DNA of 64,000 nucleotides from Antedon mediterranea (lineage: Eukaryota; Echinodermata; Crinoidea; Comatulida; Antedonidae), in the NCBI RefSeq assembly GCF_964355755.1, contig NC_092673.1:14019001-14083000 (forward strand), in the 5' to 3' direction. Both the position numbers and the translations under genes were made by a program. Positions 54,595-64,000 of the stretch are shown piece after piece; the stretch's first letter is position 1, and each line of letters opens with the position of its first letter. The notes beneath the pieces are model-generated. The model searched no databases. It was not told the origin of the DNA and saw only the letters and a program-made list of their open reading frames with translations.

Positions 54595-55879
54595 CTGCCC
54601 GTCGGGGATTCCCCTTTTTAAAAAACACGCACACGATAATCATACTGTACGATGGTTTTTCCATGGTCAAATGTAGCGTTTTAATTTTACTAAAATACCT
54701 GCATGTGTAAAACGATCATATCGACGAAGAAATCCCCTTTTTTTATTTCTTCATTTTGAAAAGTCATAATTAAAATTAAATAACTATAGACACATAACTT
54801 GTCAATAAATGCAAAATGATCAATAAGTAGCCTATATAACATTTATTGTCTTACAACGCTGTTATTGTTTTAACTACTGTAAATATACGAAGGCCTACTA
54901 TTTATACACTTATTATATTATCCTAAAAAATGAGCTGGTATCCACGCGTAGGTTGAAGAAAGATTCGTAATTGTGGCTCTGGTAACTAATTTTAAAATCA
55001 TATTAAATTAACATTTTCGAAACTATAAATCAGGGATAATCTTTTCGAAATCTTTTTAGAACTTTCAAACAAGGGACTATTTTTTAATGATTTTTAAAAA
55101 GCACATCACTCCATTAAAACCTGTAAAATAAAAATTAAAACACAAATTATGTATATAATAGGATAAACATTATAATGTATACGACATTTAGCGCGACCAA
55201 AGTAGCAACGCAATCGATATCAAACGCAACCGCTATATGATTAAAACAGCGTACTACTAGCGGCGGCACTACTTCCGAAATAAAACCGTGGGCGACTTTG
55301 CGATGGGGCGACTTTGCGTTGGGGCGACTTTGCGTTGGGGCGACTTTGCGATGGGGCGACTTTGTAATGGGGCGACTGTGCCGGGGCGACTGTGCCGGGG
55401 CGACTTTGCGATGGGGCGACTTTGCGATGGGGCGACTTTGCGATGGGGCGACTTTGTATTGGGCGACTTTGTATGGGGCGACTTTTCGATGGGGCGACTT
55501 GACTGGATCCCGGCTAGTATACAGTAGGATGGCCTAACTAGGCCTAGCCTACATAGTAGTAATGTATTATAGGTATAGGCATAGGCCTAATTAGGCTAGC
55601 AGGCCCTATAGCCTAGGCCTCTAGGCTAGTCTAGTAGACCCCTCCCTTATTAGTACTAGGGTCCCGCGGTCATTGATCCCACTAGGCCTTGGGTATAGGC
55701 GATAATAGAACTACTGAACTCGTAGCTAGGCTAGGCCTACTCTAGTAGGCTATGACCTTGCTCGACACCGAACAATCCACGCTACACCGATGACTTGGCC
55801 TCGTAGAGAGTATGAGTTTAGGCCCCTTACGCTCATAAATGCCTAGAAAGAATTCAAGGAAAAAAGAACAATAATTTAC

Positions 55880-56018
55880 CGGTCAACCCTATTTTGGCCC
55901 CGATGGCATTCCACACATCTCTTTTCTTTAGTGCATTTTTGTACTCAGCATCTGACTTATCATAAAGTATATTGTTTTTTTCAACAAGTATGATTAGCGC
56001 TTCCTCGGTGGACTCCAT
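55880..56018 (-). CDS. MADF-domain protein, first coding exon
   Basis: M-E-S-T-E-E-A-L-I-I-L-V-E-K-N-N-I-L-Y-D, then S-D-A-E-Y-K-N-A-L-K-K-R-D-V-W-N-A-I-G and K-I-G-L-T, followed by donor GGTAAAT (phase 1). This is the N-terminal half of a MADF (Adf-1-like, Myb/SANT-related) DNA-binding domain: LI-LVE-N-LYD, Y-N, W--I. The frame stays open upstream of this ATG for about 40 codons of basic sequence, so an earlier start is possible. The second half of the domain should be in another exon further left, where a word-array element sits. Confidence 0.7.
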
Positions 56019-56449
56019 CGCGATGATTTTCGCCTGAATTTTTCGATCTCTCTTTTTTTGCGCTCTTTTATTTCCTGTAAATGAAGCTCTCTCATTGGCC
56101 GAAATATTTCTATCGTTTTGCTCACCATAAAAAAATCGCTCATGGAAGCGATATCAAAAACGATCATTCTATCGTATATGATAGAATGTTATCGTTATCG
56201 TACTAGTACTAGTACTCGTACTACACCTTAGCGATTTTATTCTATCGGTTATCGTTATTGTCGTAGTATAAACAGCCCTTTATGCCGTTTTTATAGAAAT
56301 ATAACTTAGTCGTTAGTATTTAAAAGAACTTCACAAGTGTACCACATATATATTAGAAGTTTGTTGTGAAAGAATTAGGGAATTATAGGTAGGAGTAGAC
56401 CGCCGTAACATGAAAACGAAACACAAAATTTGCTAGGCCTAGCTTATTG

Positions 56450-58230
56450 CTACGCTCGCGCTAAGGTCAAATTTTCGTTCGCCAAAATGGCGAAAGGTTT
56501 TGAAAAACATTGGCCAAATTGAAAATCCTTTAGCCAAATTTAAAAAACCATAAAAATTCGCAAAAATGTTTATTAAATAAATAATGCATGTATTTGTTTG
56601 TTATTTTACTTCTTTTACATTTATATTATTATTAGGTATCCCAATGAAGCTGATTTTCGTTACCGCGATTTTAACACGTTCGTGAAATTTCAAAAAGTGA
56701 CGTGTCTTTGAAGTTAAAAATATACTATTTCTTATGTACCCATGAGAATAAAAATTATATGCCTGGAAAGATCTTGTTTAAGGGATTATTTTTATATATT
56801 TTTAATCTATGTTTATTAAATATTTTAATAGAAAACGCGAGTTAAAAATGAGGTACAAAAGCCGGCGAGCCGAAATCTGCGCGCTAAAAATAACTTTGGA
56901 AAACACCTACCCATTTTCGCACCCGATCGCACGAGGTCCATAATAGGTAGTGGAGTAATTTTTGTTGCATGTTATCAGGTTTTAAATACGCTTTATTTTG
57001 ATATGTAAATCGGTTATTATTATTATGTACATCCGCCTCATATGTCAATTTTAACGATAAAAATTCAATTTTTGAGTCTTTCTCATTATCAAAATCTGGC
57101 TAATTTAGTATTGAATTAAAGCTAATTTATATTTCTGTTTGATAAACCACATCGTTTTATTTGACTTTGCGTGGACCTGGTGCGAAGAAACCAACAAGAC
57201 CAACCACTGAAAAAAATAATTCCTACCATAAATATCAGTGTTTACCATTTTCCTTACGGGGGATTCAGTTCTCCACTTATTACTAAATTACCGTCGCCCA
57301 AGCAATGTGCATGGTATGCATGTATTAGCGCGTTAATTAATGATTGGATAACCCCCGCAGTGGACTGTTCCATTTTCTGAACTAGTCTTCGCCGCACACG
57401 AGGCATGTCGAAAAATGTCGCCTCTCATCATGGAATATTTGCTTCGAAACGTCAAGTTTATCGATTTATTAAATTATTTAATAAGTGGAATATTTATCAA
57501 TCTATTATATAAAACAAGTATGTTAGGAAGAAATGTACCGCAGAAATTTAAGAAGCTTTGAATTTGCTATGCAGCAGCCGTAACCCATTCTATGTAGGCG
57601 GCCGAAACGCGCTTTGGCCAGGGTTGCCGTTGTAGTATACGTTGTTTCTTAGCTATTCAATTTAAAGCGCAACTTTCGGTTAGAATAATCGAAAGGGAAA
57701 TAAAATTAAACATGTTAACATTATACTATTGAGGTAATTACTTTGTTAAATTTAAAATTCCCCTTTTTAAATAACAGAACAGCCTCGTTTACGGAAGTAT
57801 TCGTCCACATGTATCTGTTTACATTTCTTCTTGAAGTTCATTTTCTACGTCGAAGAATAGGGACTTCCCCTTTTATTCGCTCATCATCACGTCGACGACG
57901 ACCGGCCACGAACCAATCACATTAACTGTGTGTCATTAAAACGTCATCGAGGCACGCTCTGCGCATGTTTAAACAGAACTAAAAAAATGAACACGGCGAT
58001 CTTGACGTCGTCACATAAAATGCTGTGGTGGTAAAAAGTCTACCCGAGTCAGAAAGTACTGAAGTGTGGCGAATTCTCGCTCCCATAGAAGTCACGCCGG
58101 CCAGGCTAGGCCTAGGCCTAGGCTTGGAAATGTATTTTCGCCAATTTGGCGAACGAGGCAATAATTATTTTCGCCAAATGGAGACTCCAGTCGCCATTGG
58201 CGAATTGGCGAGCGGTTAGCGCGAGCGTAG
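56450..58230. mobile_element. TIR element with TTCGCCA/TGGCGAA words, 5-bp TSD
   Basis: CTACGCTCGCGCTAA at the left and its complement at the right, flanked by TATTG on both sides (56445-56449 and 58231-58235). Subterminal TTCGCCAAA / TGGCGAA words recur (left about four, right about six). No transposase; the interior is AT-rich with short frames only. Confidence 0.88.
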
Positions 58231-58439
58231 TATTGGTGTTCAGTTTACGTCGTGAGTTGTTTCATTCGTAATTCACCAGGTATTGCGTGTTTATAGGAAT
58301 ATACATCATTATATATATATCATTTAAAAGTAGTTTACATATATTGCATCTTGTTTTAGAATTCGATGCGGAAGAATTGGATGAATAAGCTAATAATTGT
58401 GGAACCCCAAAACCCGTAATATTAACACCAAACAAAATG

Positions 58440-59110
58440 GCATTACAAACTTCATTTTACGTACGGTACGGGACCTAAAGGCGTACGTAAAACAAGAGAT
58501 TCGTAAATTCCAGGTTGACCTTAAATTGACCCCAAATACGTAGAGATCGTAGCTATAAGGGCTATCGTGTTTGCCTAGGCCTACTTTACTGCTATATGCT
58601 ATAGAATTTCTGCTATATGCTATGGACCAATCCTGCATTAGCTATATGCTAATAGCTGCTATATGCTATAGAATTTCTGCTATATATGCTATGGACCAAT
58701 CCTGCATTAGCTATATGCTATAGAATTTCTGCTATATATGCTATGGACCAATCCTGCGCCTTAGTGACAGCATGCAGGTGGGCACTAGCTAAGCCTTAAT
58801 TGCCTAGAATATTCAGGCCAGGCTAGCAGACCTAGCAAGAAAGCAAGCCTAACTAGAAAAGTCCAGCCTGTGCGTTTAATATCAATATTCTTGTACTTCT
58901 ATTAATAAAAACAGTCGCTGGTGTAGGGGGAATGTGTGTAGCTTGTCTTACACAGCAGAATTCCTTACACACCTATGGCTTTGTTGTTTGTTGTTGTTGA
59001 ATTGCGCCCTCAAAGTAAGAAAATGATGACGTCATCGATTATTTTAAGCGTACGTAAAATCCAGGGAACGTAAAATTAGGGTACGTAAAACACAGGTTCT
59101 ACTGTACTGT
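58440..59110. other. Region with ACGTAAAA words
   Basis: GTACGTAAAAC, ATTCGTAAATTCCAGG, CGTACGTAAAATCCAGGG, ACGTAAAATTAGGG and GTACGTAAAACACAGG occur at both sides of a 600 bp interval ending in TTCTACTGTACTGTA, suggesting one more word-array element. Boundaries not resolved. Confidence 0.45.
58593..58760 (+). repeat. Tandem repeat, about 63 bp x 3
   Basis: GCTATATGCTATAGAATTTC, TGCTATATATGCTATGGACC and AATCCTGCATTAGC repeat three times, with small nested ATATGCTAT repeats. Confidence 0.9.
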
Positions 59111-59926
59111 ATGGAAAAACATCACATACAAACCCCAAATTATATAGATTAAATTCCACAATTGATTTGAAACTTTTCATAACTATTTTAGGAAACATAT
59201 TACTGAAAATTAACAATACAATTGATGTATGTAAAAGTAACTTACCTACGATATTTCAACGAACTGTTGGTCACGCCGTAACAAATTAACTCTGTAACAA
59301 CCTGGAACACGAAAATTTATTGTCTGCTGTGTTTACCTCTGGAAGGTCAGATGAAGTGCGAGAGGTCAGCGAATAACGCTTTGCGCCACTGGGGGCATCA
59401 TAGAACCTCATGATTTTTATTTCTGAACAGGTGATGGCATTTTTCAAGCGGGAGAGTTTCCCGCCGTAACGAAAATTGAGAACACGACATGCATAACAAA
59501 AGTATGAATAATCATTTATTTGTTTTTAAAACTTATGATTCTTCATCAAAACCGTTTTTAGTGTATGTGCTTTATAAAACGTCTAGTTTTACAGTTTCCC
59601 TAGCCCTGGTTTGTTGTAGTTCCCTTCTAAATAGTAGCTTTACCACGTAACATTTTGAAACACGAAATGTTACGTCGTTATACCTCACTTTCAAGGTCGA
59701 TATTATCCATGTGTAAAGTACTACAAAAGAAACTCATACACATCCTACTATATTCAGTTATTTTCTTTAATAATAAACACAGAATAGTATAATGAACATA
59801 CTACATAAAAATGTCACACATTTTGTGCTATATTACAGGTAACACCACAATGTTTTTGGCTAATAAAATTGTTATATATTTTTATTTTTGATCATTTTAT
59901 AATGTTCTCCATTTATACCATAATCA
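59111..59926. other. No recognisable gene
   Basis: Intergenic, AT-rich. Nothing supportable. Confidence 0.4.
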
Positions 59927-60271
59927 AATCATATCAGCCGCGTAACAAGGGGGTCTTGTCAGGGGGGCAAAGAGGGGCAAATCCTTCCAGACACGAAGTA
60001 CTTGAGCCACAGCCCCCCCATGGTGGGGGATGTGGCGAAGCGAATTTTGGTAAATGACACCCCTAGATCGTCGGAAATGGTACTCTCGCACATAAAATTC
60101 ATGATAAATGGAAATAACACTCCCATTTATTGCACAGCAATCAGCAAAATGATCGTACATTTTTCACCGTTAAAAACTCAGGTGACATAACATTTGAACA
60201 TGGGAAAACCCAATCTAACATTGGATCCGCACCTGGCAAAGGTAGTAATTTTTCCGGTTAGAAGACTGAAA

Positions 60272-61093
60272 CAGGGCCGTAACCAGGTTTGACGGCGGGG
60301 TGGATCGTTAAGTTGTTTAGTGGAACCATACCCTCGAATTTTTTTTTCTCTATAGGCCTAGGCCTATATGTATGGCCGCAAATCGCATTTCCGGCTAATC
60401 TCTTTTGTTTATGAACTATATAATTTGGTGTAATTTCCAGCCCACGAATTTCAATTGCCGACCTTATTGCCGACCTTAAATTGTCAGAGGACGGCATTCT
60501 CTTGCCGACGACCGAGACTAGGCTAGATCCCTCCGCCCTTTAAGCCTCCTAGCAACAACATGGTACATTAAGGGATCGTATCATTGAGACTTTAACAGGC
60601 ATATTCACCATCATGTGGTGTTTAGGTAACAAACCATGGAATTAAGATGATCCCTGAATTCACTCAACCATTGCATCTTGCGCTTGCGTTAGCTGCATGC
60701 TTTCTCTCTATACTATATAAAGCAGCTGGCTGGGCGCGTCACATGCACACAGAGACCTGTATAGGGGAATACCCTTTTATGTCAAGCAAACAACTATGCT
60801 CTGTGTACGGCTAGATCCAGAACCATGATGTTCAGCAGTTATCAAATAGAATTTATCTTGTAAATTTAGTGTTAGGTTTTTATATTTTAGTTAAAATATA
60901 CTTTATATTCTTATGTCGATTTATATTAATTTAATTTATTAAGGCTTGACTAGACCTGTAGTAAACAATCGTAGTGCTGTGTTAGTATGCCCAGAAAAAA
61001 AAAAGTGGGAGGCCAAGCGGAACTCGCTGTTCAGCGGGGGGGGGGGGGGGGGGTTTGGTACTCTCCCCCGATCTCCCCCTGGTTACGGGCCTG
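60272..61093. mobile_element. Nested hAT-like element, 822 bp
   Basis: CAGGGCCGTAACCAGG at the left and the complement of CAGGCCCGTAACCAGG at the right; TGAAA on both sides (60267-60271, 61094-61098). CAGGGxCGTAAC ends are hAT-like, though only 5 bp of flanking repeat match. Confidence 0.82.
61036..61053 (+). repeat. Poly-G run of 18
   Basis: Uninterrupted G run inside the nested element, near its right end and followed by CCCCCGATCTCCCCC. It may be a G-quadruplex former or an assembly-sensitive site. Confidence 0.9.
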
Positions 61094-61604
61094 TGAAAGA
61101 TTGAGTATTGGAGTGACAGCCAGCCACGAAGTACGTTCGTTTTGCTGATCGCTAGCGCGTTACATACAATTAGTAGGAATGTATTTTTTTAAGGTGGCCT
61201 CACACGCACAGCACAGCGTCACAATTGTGTATGAGATGCCCGCGATGGCGGCTTAGATAAAAGACGCCAAAAACCACAGTCAACTGACCGCATGTTAATG
61301 TACTGATAAGCAGTGCGTCTTCCCACAAGTTGTCAGTCAGGATTTTGTGTATTTCATATCATCTTACTTGAATATCATACTGTACTGTGACTCATTTGAC
61401 TCATTTGAAGCCATATCATATATCGTATATTTTATTCTTATCTTATATTTTCTTTCTTTTTCTTTCTTCTATCCCTTCTTTGTATTTTATTTTATTTTTT
61501 TGACTTGTTACCCAGCCCGATCGAACGCTTCTCAACCCGGTAAAATCCGCCAGGGGGGTATTCCGCCCACCTGCCCCCCCGCTTGTTACGCCACTGAATC
61601 ATAT

Positions 61605-62116
61605 AAACACAAATTGATAGTAATCTACCAATAAAAAAAGAAACACACATACATCATGTTGGTACACAAATTACCTATTTGCTCCCTCATTAAAATAATC
61701 ACCCATATACAAATATTTAAATTCATCATTCAAATTGAAACCTTTTTATTTACATCTACAGACGTTATTTAATTTATCTATGTATTTAATCTGTTATTTA
61801 TTACCAATATTTTATTTTATTTTTATTTTATTTATTTTATTTTATTCAAACTCATTCAACAGCGGGAAACCCGCCCCTTACAGAATGGAATAAACTATAC
61901 CATCTAAAAATATATAAAAATCTTAAAATCTAGCAATACAAATTTATACAATTTTACTAATTTTATTACAAAAACAATTATAACGGTCAAAAAAGAGATC
62001 AATAGAATTATCTTTAACAACACAATTATTAAAAAGAAGACAAATACGTGAAAGAAGACAAATACGCCGTAACGAAATTTGAGAACACGACATATATTTA
62101 CATCTATCTCATCTAA
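61605..62116. other. Intergenic with a LINE-like tail
   Basis: (TTTTA)n at 61810-61850 followed by TCAAACTCATTCAACAGCGGG resembles a LINE 3' end on the minus strand. The downstream flank of the minus-strand exon at 62117-62265 also lies here. Confidence 0.4.
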
Positions 62117-62265
62117 TTACAACAAAAAGAGCGTTCTAGTTGCACGTTGGTAAGCTTGGCGCTGAAGCCGGTCAACATCTTCGCGATGAACTAATTCCAT
62201 TGTGATGTGAACATTCTGACTCTCTTCATGCAGCAGCCCGATTAAGAGGTAGAGTTGAAGTTTTC
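62117..62265 (-). CDS. Terminal coding exon, minus strand, unidentified
   Basis: Acceptor TTTTTTTTATTGCAG, then K-L-Q-L-Y-L-L-I-G-L-L-H-E-E-S-Q-N-V-H, I-T-M-E-L-V-H-R-E-D-V-D-R-L and Q-R-Q-A-Y-Q-R-A-T-R-T-L-F-L-L, stop TAA. Phase 1 at the acceptor. Clean coding composition. It could be an alternative last exon of the gene at 62821-63755 or the end of another gene; the phase (1) differs from the phase 0 junction seen there. Confidence 0.55.
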
Positions 62266-62820
62266 CTGCAATAAAAAAAATAACGATATACTATAACAGG
62301 AGGGGAACCAACAAGATGGCAGCCGTAAATGTGTAAACATTATTTAATATAAAAAATAATCTAATATAATGAATTAAGACCACATACATTACAACACATG
62401 TCAAAGCACAGTGAAGTTTTTATAAAATTAAATATAATTATTGCTAACCGCAATAGAATAAATAATTTCTTGGTAAGGCTAAAAAAAAAAAGTTTGTTAG
62501 CCCTACGCGCCCGCCCCTAAATCGGCAAAATCTAGGGGCGGAGTTTTTAAAAAAGTTTTTTTTTTAAATTTTTTTTAAATGAATTTTGATATAGGCTTAG
62601 TTTTAGAGCTAAAGCTAAAGAGGTCCCATTTTTGGACCATGAATTTGACATTTGTTGCATATGTGGTACACATGAAACGGTGTTCTACAACACCCTACGC
62701 TTGTTACTTTACATTTAGCGGTGAACTTTTGTTTTTAACTCTATTTTTTGATGTCTGGAATAAAATTGTGTGTCATCATCAAACACAGTTGATGAGGAAT
62801 CGGTTCTTTGCCGTAATTCT

Positions 62821-63099
62821 TTAATTTCTGATGTTGTTTGTGCGCGTCTTTAGTCGTTTTGACGGTTGAGCACATGAAATTTCAATTTCATCTTCAGACA
62901 TAAACACATCGTTGTCTTCGAAAACCGTCGTCTTCTTCGGACTTTCAGTTGTTTTAGTCAATGAAGTATTGGGAGTCAGTACACCATCTGTTTCATCTTT
63001 TCTTTCTAATTGAAACAATTGAGCCTCATTGTCAACTAGAAATTGTGAATCTAAGGTTTCTTCATCCCCATCTGGTATACCATCATCCATTTCTATTTC
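62821..63099 (-). CDS. Last exon of an unidentified minus-strand gene, acidic
   Basis: Acceptor ATTTATCTTTCAG at 63100, then E-I-E-M-D-D-G-I-P-D-G-D-E-E-T-L, F-V-F-E-D-N-D-V-F-M-S-E-D-E-I-E-I (start of that run T-T-V-F-E), then a basic K-R-L-K-T-R-T end and TAA. Acidic, with S/T-P sites (L-T-P, E-S-P-K-K) and a nuclear-type basic end. Joins in phase 0 to the exon at 63571-63755. Confidence 0.65.
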   Translation of the reverse strand, partial: EIEMDDGIPDGDEETLDSQFLVDNEAQLFQLERKDETDGVLTPNTSLTKTTESPKKTTVFEDNDVFMSEDEIEISCAQPSKRLKTRTNNIRN

Positions 63100-63570
63100 C
63101 TGAAAGATAAATAAAATATATAGTTTTTAAAATATTTGTATTTAAGTAAGGCGCCTTCGGTAAATTATTTCAAACGACAAGAACGCGTTCAGGCACGTTT
63201 GCTATTGTATTACGACAAAGGTCATAAAGACGCGTTTGGCAGACCATTTGGGGGAACCCCGTTTGGACGCGTTTATTCACGTTTGGCATGTTGCTCCGCC
63301 CCATTGAACGCTTGACTGAGCAGCATTATTGTGTGTTAGTTGGTACGATTCCTTCATTGAGTATTAAATTTCCAGATAATGGCATATTGTTCTTTACACG
63401 CCCGCCGTTTGTCAAGACGTACTTTACATAAAAATTACTTTTTAAAGCTTGGTACTAGGGCCTAGTCTCTAGGGGAGGCCTAGGCCTACTAATTATTTCA
63501 AAAACACATTTATTTTTCAAAATTGTAAAAGTTTTGAAACTTGAAGACCAATCAAATAAAATAAATATAC
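63100..63570 (-). other. Intron with ACGCGTTTGGC words
   Basis: GAACGCGTTCAGGCACG, GACGCGTTTGGC, CCCGTTTGGACGCGTTTATT and CACGTTTGGCATG at 63180-63290 look like a subterminal word array of an element inserted in this intron. Confidence 0.45.
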
Positions 63571-63755
63571 CTGTTTCCCGAGTTTCAATTCACAAATCAC
63601 ATTTTGTATTGATTGTACCATGGAGTTATACTCTCCTTGCCTAATTACGGAAAAATATACAACAATGCGTACAATATCGCTACCAAAACGCGATTCCTTG
63701 TCTGTGGGGATTCCCTTGATGATACGGCCCCGCACAGCCCGTAAACAACATTGCA
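63571..63755 (-). CDS. Internal exon of the same minus-strand gene
   Basis: Acceptor TTATTTATTACAG, donor GTATAT; 185 nt ending in phase 0. Reads Q-C-C-L-R-A-V-R-G-R-I-I-K-G-I-P, then F-G-S-D-I-V-R-I-V-V-Y-F-S-V-I and Y-N-S-M-V-Q-S-I-Q-N-V-I-C-E-L. Looks like an alpha-helical domain; I cannot name it. Earlier exons lie beyond the right edge. The first codon of the open frame is not ATG, so this is not a start exon. Confidence 0.65.
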
Positions 63756-63786
63756 CTGTAATAAATAATGCGACCTACACTATAAA

Positions 63787-64000
63787 TGATTTAATCCTAC
63801 CTTGGGTTAGCGAATTATAAAAAACAACATCTAGGCTAGGACACCAACAAAATATATGCAAGATAAATATATATTCCATGTTAAGATTTAAGATATGCCT
63901 TTTAAATTATTAAAGAAAATACCCGACTCGAATTTGGATGGAGGGAAAAAACCATGTGAATCGCGGGAACAGTTTAGATTACGTTTCATGTCATGTGACA
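63787..64000. repeat. Dispersed repeat shared with 28505-28735, runs off the window
   Basis: TTTAATCCTACCTTGGGTTA through GTTTCATGTCATGTGACA in the same order as the copy inside the hAT-like element at 27967-29190. Confidence 0.85.

Larger units (their letters stand above)
53378..55505. mobile_element. Element bounded by inverted arrays of AGTCGCCCCATCGCA
   Basis: The left array (53378-53582) has 13 copies of AAGTCGCCCCATCGC with variants CATACA, CAACGC and CAAAAC. The right array (55287-55505) has about 14 copies of the complement. The outermost bases match (GTCAAGTCGCCCC at the left, complement at the right). The interior (1.7 kb) contains a GC-rich repeat (53655-53845) and a coding-like exon (54439-54594). 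GGAT lies on both flanks but no clean TSD was found. Open frames over the arrays are artefacts. Confidence 0.8.
59935..61596. mobile_element. hAT-type non-autonomous element, perfect 8-bp TSD
   Basis: Left end CAGCCGCGTAACAAGGGGG and right end (reverse) CAGTGGCGTAACAAGCGGGG. AATCATAT flanks it on both sides (59927-59934, 61597-61604). CAG-N-GGCGTAAC ends and 8-bp TSDs are hallmarks of hAT elements. It carries a segment shared with the element at 27967-29190 and hosts a second insertion at 60272-61093. Confidence 0.92.

Overview
This is a eukaryotic, intron-rich, AT-rich window, most likely from a marine invertebrate deuterostome and probably an echinoderm. The reasons are one large gene with many tandem HYR domains followed by an adhesion-GPCR core, CR1/L2-like LINE tails ending in short tandem repeats, tRNA-derived SINEs, many DNA-transposon fragments, and the palindromic octamer TAGGCCTA everywhere. 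No species can be named from the sequence alone.

Layout. 1-3903: a giant inverted repeat (two 1.8 kb arms around a 325 bp spacer). 4270-11664: tandem repeats, a decayed domestic or transposon-type gene fragment, a 5-bp-TSD TIR element (7740-9320), an 8-bp-TSD element built of GGGCCCGATCGTC words (10520-11140), and one intact Cys-rich coding exon (11306-11664). 13300-20450: a minisatellite, a second copy of the TIR element with a 2 kb TA-flanked element nested in it (14929-16977), a decayed gene with a zinc knuckle (17405-18618), a 796 bp TIR element with a 7-bp TSD, and an AT-rich tandem array. 20450-35660: mostly non-coding, with a dispersed repeat family, a 5S-like fragment, a hAT-like element, three decayed LINEs and two tiny palindromic insertions.

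36309-49365 (+) is the main gene. I reconstruct 22 exons encoding about 1191 residues: signal peptide, nine HYR domains each on its own phase 1-1 exon, a GAIN/GPS region, seven transmembrane helices and a short tail. All splice junctions and phases agree, but exon 2 (first HYR) carries an in-frame TGA at 37002-37004. Because that exon is symmetrical it could be skipped without a frameshift. The gene lies between two direct copies of a block of about 0.6-0.8 kb (35711-36334 and 49801-50589) that contains the promoter region and the start codon.

50600-64000 holds word-array elements (53378-55505 and 56450-58230), an N-terminal MADF exon on the minus strand (55880-56018), nested hAT-like elements (59935-61596), and exons of one or two unidentified minus-strand genes at the right edge (62117-63755).

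Two signals look most novel. First, TAGGCCTA behaves as a 6 bp insertion (GGCCTA) at TA: near-identical repeat copies exist with and without it, and one sits in frame in the receptor's last exon. Second, there are palindromic insertions of only 28-44 bp flanked by perfect 8-9 bp direct repeats, which look like ultra-short transposons.
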